Origin: Nitrospira sp. | GTDB taxonomy: Bacteria > Nitrospirota > Nitrospiria > Nitrospirales > Nitrospiraceae | DNA length: 5,502 bases | Direction: 5' to 3' | NCBI GenBank assembly: GCA_005116795.1 | Contig: SWDL01000421.1 | Location: 1 to 5,502, forward strand | Shown: piece after piece, positions 5,426-5,502 of the stretch | Numbering within the stretch: the first letter of the stretch is position 1 | Layout: each line of letters opens with the position of its first letter | Translations under genes and position numbers: made by a program | Notes under the pieces: generated by a model | Told to the model about the DNA's origin: nothing | What the model saw: only the letters and a program-made list of their open reading frames with translations | Databases searched by the model: none

Positions 5426-5502
5426 GATCTCATCCTCCGTAAAGGCAGCCAGCAGGGAATTGTAAAAGTCGCGCTGGAGGATGGCCGGCCCATTCGCCGC
5501 GT
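5417..5502 (-). CDS. C-terminal end of a gene, possibly a SAM-dependent methyltransferase (partial)
   Basis: One frame is open from the right edge to TGA at 5419-5417, encoding the last 27 residues of a protein. The tail contains FYNSLLAAFTEDEIEA, which resembles the F-x-x-SL-x-AAFT-x-x-E motif near the end of many class I SAM methyltransferases. In those proteins the motif is usually followed by a QL..AGL helix and a final strand. Here the protein stops immediately, with the stop codon lying within the first units of the heptamer array, so the gene may be truncated. The other two minus frames also lack obvious coding character. With only 27 residues the family call is tentative. Confidence 0.45.
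   Translation of the reverse strand, partial: AANGPAILQRDFYNSLLAAFTEDEIEA

Overview
The window looks like a GC-rich, Gram-negative-type bacterial chromosome. Three genes encode lipoprotein signal peptides, one encodes a secreted protein with a classical signal peptide, and the main genes have good Shine-Dalgarno sites. The CTTCACG heptamer array and the protein style suggest an environmental bacterium, possibly Nitrospirota. That is a guess from memory and cannot be tested here. Every gene I accept lies on the minus strand, so transcription runs from right to left in window coordinates.

Layout in the direction of transcription. (1) 5502-5417: the C-terminal end of a gene, possibly a SAM-dependent methyltransferase, whose stop codon lies inside a tandem 7-bp repeat (5373-5425). 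(2) 5385-5221: a probable 54-residue single-span membrane protein whose GTG start also lies in that repeat, followed by a GC-rich hairpin. (3) 5125-5096: a candidate sigma-70-type promoter. (4) 5024-4779: a possible 81-residue membrane protein with a Cys cluster, overlapping the next gene by ATGA. (5) 4782-3367: a lipoprotein with an N-terminal module (here called the HF-module) and four DM9/DUF3421-like lectin repeats. (6) 3324-2137: a second HF-module lipoprotein with an unrecognised C-terminal region. (7) 2074-800: a secreted protein with a three-blade, Cys-paired beta-prism-like domain, a fibronectin-III-like domain and a Pro-rich tail. (8) 753 to beyond the left edge: a third HF-module lipoprotein, most similar to the second. 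The gaps between the large genes are 42, 62 and 46 bases with no evident terminator, so genes 5-8, and perhaps 4, form one operon.

Taken together, the operon appears to encode an envelope-surface set. Three paralogous lipoproteins share an N-terminal module. One carries a lectin-type repeat domain, and a co-transcribed secreted protein has a second lectin-like fold. A carbohydrate-binding, adhesion or recognition role is an inference from fold resemblance. No enzyme is visible, and I know of no described system with this combination.
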